Assembly (NCBI GenBank): GCA_003242675.1
Contig: QGVE01000054.1
Location: 1 to 15,679, forward strand
Length of the DNA: 15,679 nt
From: Bacillota bacterium
GTDB taxonomy: Bacteria > Bacillota_E > Symbiobacteriia > Symbiobacteriales > Symbiobacteriaceae
Reading direction: 5' to 3'
A model generated the notes under the pieces. That model worked only from the letters and a program-made list of their open reading frames with translations. It had not been told where the DNA came from and did not search any database. Shown one piece after another: positions 13,977 to 15,679 of this stretch; positions within the stretch are counted from its first letter, which is position 1; each line of letters starts with the position of its first letter. Position numbers and translations under genes: made by a program.

Positions 13977-15650
13977 CTACCCATGGGCGATGGCCGCGGA
14001 CAGATCGTGAGCCGCGCGGCGGAGCCGCTCCACGCCGGCGCTGGATATGGCCGTGAGGTCGGACAGGGCATCGGCCGCCCGGGCCACCTCGTCGGCCACC
14101 GCAGCGCTGGTGGACGCGGTCTCCGCCGCGACGCGCGCACCTGCGGCGAGTTGCTCCGCCGTGGCGGCCATCTGCTCCGCCGCTGCGGAGTTCTCGTGCG
14201 CGATGGCGGTGAGCTGGTCCAGGGCCTCGGCCAGCTGGTGGCTGTGGTTGGACAGGTGGGCCGTCTGCGCCGTGATGGCGGCCATCCGGTCGGCGGTGAG
14301 GCCCACCGCGGCCTGGAGCTCCGCCAGGCTCTCGCCGGTGGAAGCCGAGAGGGCGAGGCCCTCGGCGGCCAGTTCCCGGGCGCCGGACATGACGGACTGC
14401 GCCGCCGCGATCCCGGACTGGACCCGGCCGATCAGCCGGCCGATCTCGGCCGCCGCCTGGCTGGACTGCGCGGCCAGCTTGCCCACCTCGTCGGCTACCA
14501 CGGCGAACCCCCGGCCAGCGGCGCCGGCGCGCGCGGCCTCGATCGCGGCGTTCAGCGCCAGCATGCGGGTCTGGCCCGCAAATTGCTCGATGGTCGTGAC
14601 CACCTGGCCGATCTGCGCCGAGTAGCCCGCCAGCTGCACCATGGCGTCGGCGGCCTCCGCCGTGGCCCGGGCGAGGCGGGCCGTGCCCTCCGCGGCGCGT
14701 TCCACCGACCGGCGGCCATCGTCCACTGCCCGGCGCGCCTGCTCGGCCTGCGCCGCCACCTCCCCGGCCAGGGCGGTGATTGCGTCCGCCACCTCGCTCA
14801 TGCTCCGGCTCAGCGCGAGGGCGCGGTCGGTGTGCGCGGCCTGCGTGCGCGCCCCCTCGGACACGGCGGAGATACTGCGGGTGAGCTCCAGCAGGGCGCC
14901 GTGGCTTTCCGAGGCCGCAGACTGGGCGTCCTGGCTGACCTGGGTGAGCCGCAGCACCGTCGGGCGCAGCCGCGCCTCGATCTGCGTGCGCACCTCCTCG
15001 CCCGCCCGGGCCAGGTCAGCCACCGCCGCCGACAGCTCCCGGGTGGCCTGGCGCGCCCCGGCGACCACGCCGTCGAGCCGGCGCAGGACGTCCTCCTGCG
15101 CGGCCGCCTCGGCGAGCGCTTCCAGCAGCTGCCGGCTGCGCAGGGCGATGGCGTAGATCCCCACGCCGACCAGGGTCAGCATGACGCTGCCCACGAGGCC
15201 GATGCGGCCGAGGGTGATCGAAGGCGGCACATCCGGCGGGCGGAAAAGCAGGACCGCGCCCCACCCCGCCAGAGCCAGGAGGGTGCCGACGACGGAAGCC
15301 CAGCGCTCGACGTACAGGCCGGCCAGCGTCGGCAGCAGGAACCAGATCCCGATGTGCTGGTTGGACCCAGGCACCAGGAACGCGATGCCGATCAGCACCG
15401 CGCCGAGCAGGCCGATGAGCATGAACTTCTGCGCGCGCGGCGCCAGCCCGGCGTGGACCAGCAGGGTCGCGGCGGTGAGCAGGACCGCCGCCCCCAGCGC
15501 CCAGCTGAGGAACGGCCCCCGGGGGAGGCCCGTCCGCCCGGCGAGGGGCAGCATGGTGGCCACCACCAGCGCCAGGCAGATCCACAGGATGAGGGTGACG
15601 GTACGGTTGGTCTCCCGCTCATAGCGCTGAAGCCGGTCTCGCAAACCCAT
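13977..15650 (-). CDS. Methyl-accepting chemotaxis protein with six-helix membrane sensor
   Basis: A 557-residue transducer. ATG 15650 follows GGAGGG by seven bases on the minus strand; an in-frame GTG at 15665 is upstream of that site and is rejected. Six membrane helices are readable (about 17-37, 47-69, 75-95, 99-114, 117-136, 149-170). The loops between them are short, so there is no large extracellular ligand domain. No clear HAMP follows. A long Ala-rich coiled coil begins near 175. The signalling tip [34 protein letters not shown] (about 360-393) matches the highly conserved CheA/CheW-binding hairpin. Such proteins relay a membrane, energy or small-molecule signal to the chemotaxis kinase. 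The signal is unknown, and no che genes are in the window. It converges on the dehydrogenase gene with a 28-base gap and no evident terminator. Confidence 0.92.
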   Translation of the reverse strand: MGLRDRLQRYERETNRTVTLILWICLALVVATMLPLAGRTGLPRGPFLSWALGAAVLLTAATLLVHAGLAPRAQKFMLIGLLGAVLIGIAFLVPGSNQHIGIWFLLPTLAGLYVERWASVVGTLLALAGWGAVLLFRPPDVPPSITLGRIGLVGSVMLTLVGVGIYAIALRSRQLLEALAEAAAQEDVLRRLDGVVAGARQATRELSAAVADLARAGEEVRTQIEARLRPTVLRLTQVSQDAQSAASESHGALLELTRSISAVSEGARTQAAHTDRALALSRSMSEVADAITALAGEVAAQAEQARRAVDDGRRSVERAAEGTARLARATAEAADAMVQLAGYSAQIGQVVTTIEQFAGQTRMLALNAAIEAARAGAAGRGFAVVADEVGKLAAQSSQAAAEIGRLIGRVQSGIAAAQSVMSGARELAAEGLALSASTGESLAELQAAVGLTADRMAAITAQTAHLSNHSHQLAEALDQLTAIAHENSAAAEQMAATAEQLAAGARVAAETASTSAAVADEVARAADALSDLTAISSAGVERLRRAAHDLSAAIAHG

Positions 15651-15679
15651 GGCGGAGCCCTCCACACCTAAATATCTAG

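Noticed and set aside
13983..15671. A 562-codon open frame on the plus strand across the chemotaxis gene
   Set aside because: It mirrors a clear MCP with the conserved signalling tip, and its product is Arg/Gly/His-rich with no domain pattern.

Overview
The window reads as chromosomal DNA of a very GC-rich, Gram-positive-type bacterium. Genes have strong GGAGG-type ribosome binding sites, many GTG starts, short AT-rich promoter patches, a LytR-CpsA-Psr wall enzyme, Sec lipoproteins and a Fur-family/ABC zinc module. A Symbiobacterium-like high-GC Firmicute would fit, but that assignment is an inference from style and gene content and is not proven here. No mobile element, CRISPR array, tRNA or rRNA was seen.

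Region 1 (1-4871, + strand) is a mutagenic translesion-synthesis cassette. It holds the 3' part of a catalytically degenerate Y-family protein (ImuB type), a small DUF6504-like protein, and an error-prone DnaE2/ImuC polymerase without the tau-binding tail. ImuA/ImuA' would lie upstream if present. A GC-rich nested hairpin sits between the small gene and dnaE2.

Region 2 (4872-7052, +) has a YchJ/SEC-C zinc-motif protein ending in a strong hairpin, then an LCP (LytR-CpsA-Psr) enzyme with its own extended -10 promoter, a long acidic linker and a LytR_C-like C-terminal domain.

Region 3 (7053-10226, +) is a zinc-uptake module. It consists of a Fur/Zur-family repressor followed by a substrate-binding lipoprotein (znuA), an ATPase with a penta-histidine tail (znuC) and a permease (znuB), the last three overlapping by 4 bases at each junction. 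Two related dyad sequences lie at the repressor promoter and at the repressor stop codon ahead of znuA. They are good candidates for the operators through which the repressor controls itself and the transporter. A hairpin terminator separates this block from the convergent genes that follow.

Region 4 (10284-12838, - strand) carries, in transcription order, an acyl-CoA thioesterase of hotdog fold, an NT5C-type HAD nucleotidase, and a lipoprotein with a DUF4015 putative glycoside hydrolase domain.

Region 5 (12839-15679) starts with the divergent intergenic region that feeds a short-chain dehydrogenase (+), which has an unusually long insert between its catalytic Ser and Tyr. A convergent methyl-accepting chemotaxis protein (-) follows, with a six-helix membrane sensor and no evident HAMP domain. 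No gene-free stretch exceeds 300 bases. The longest is 12839-13105, which holds a clear promoter for the dehydrogenase.
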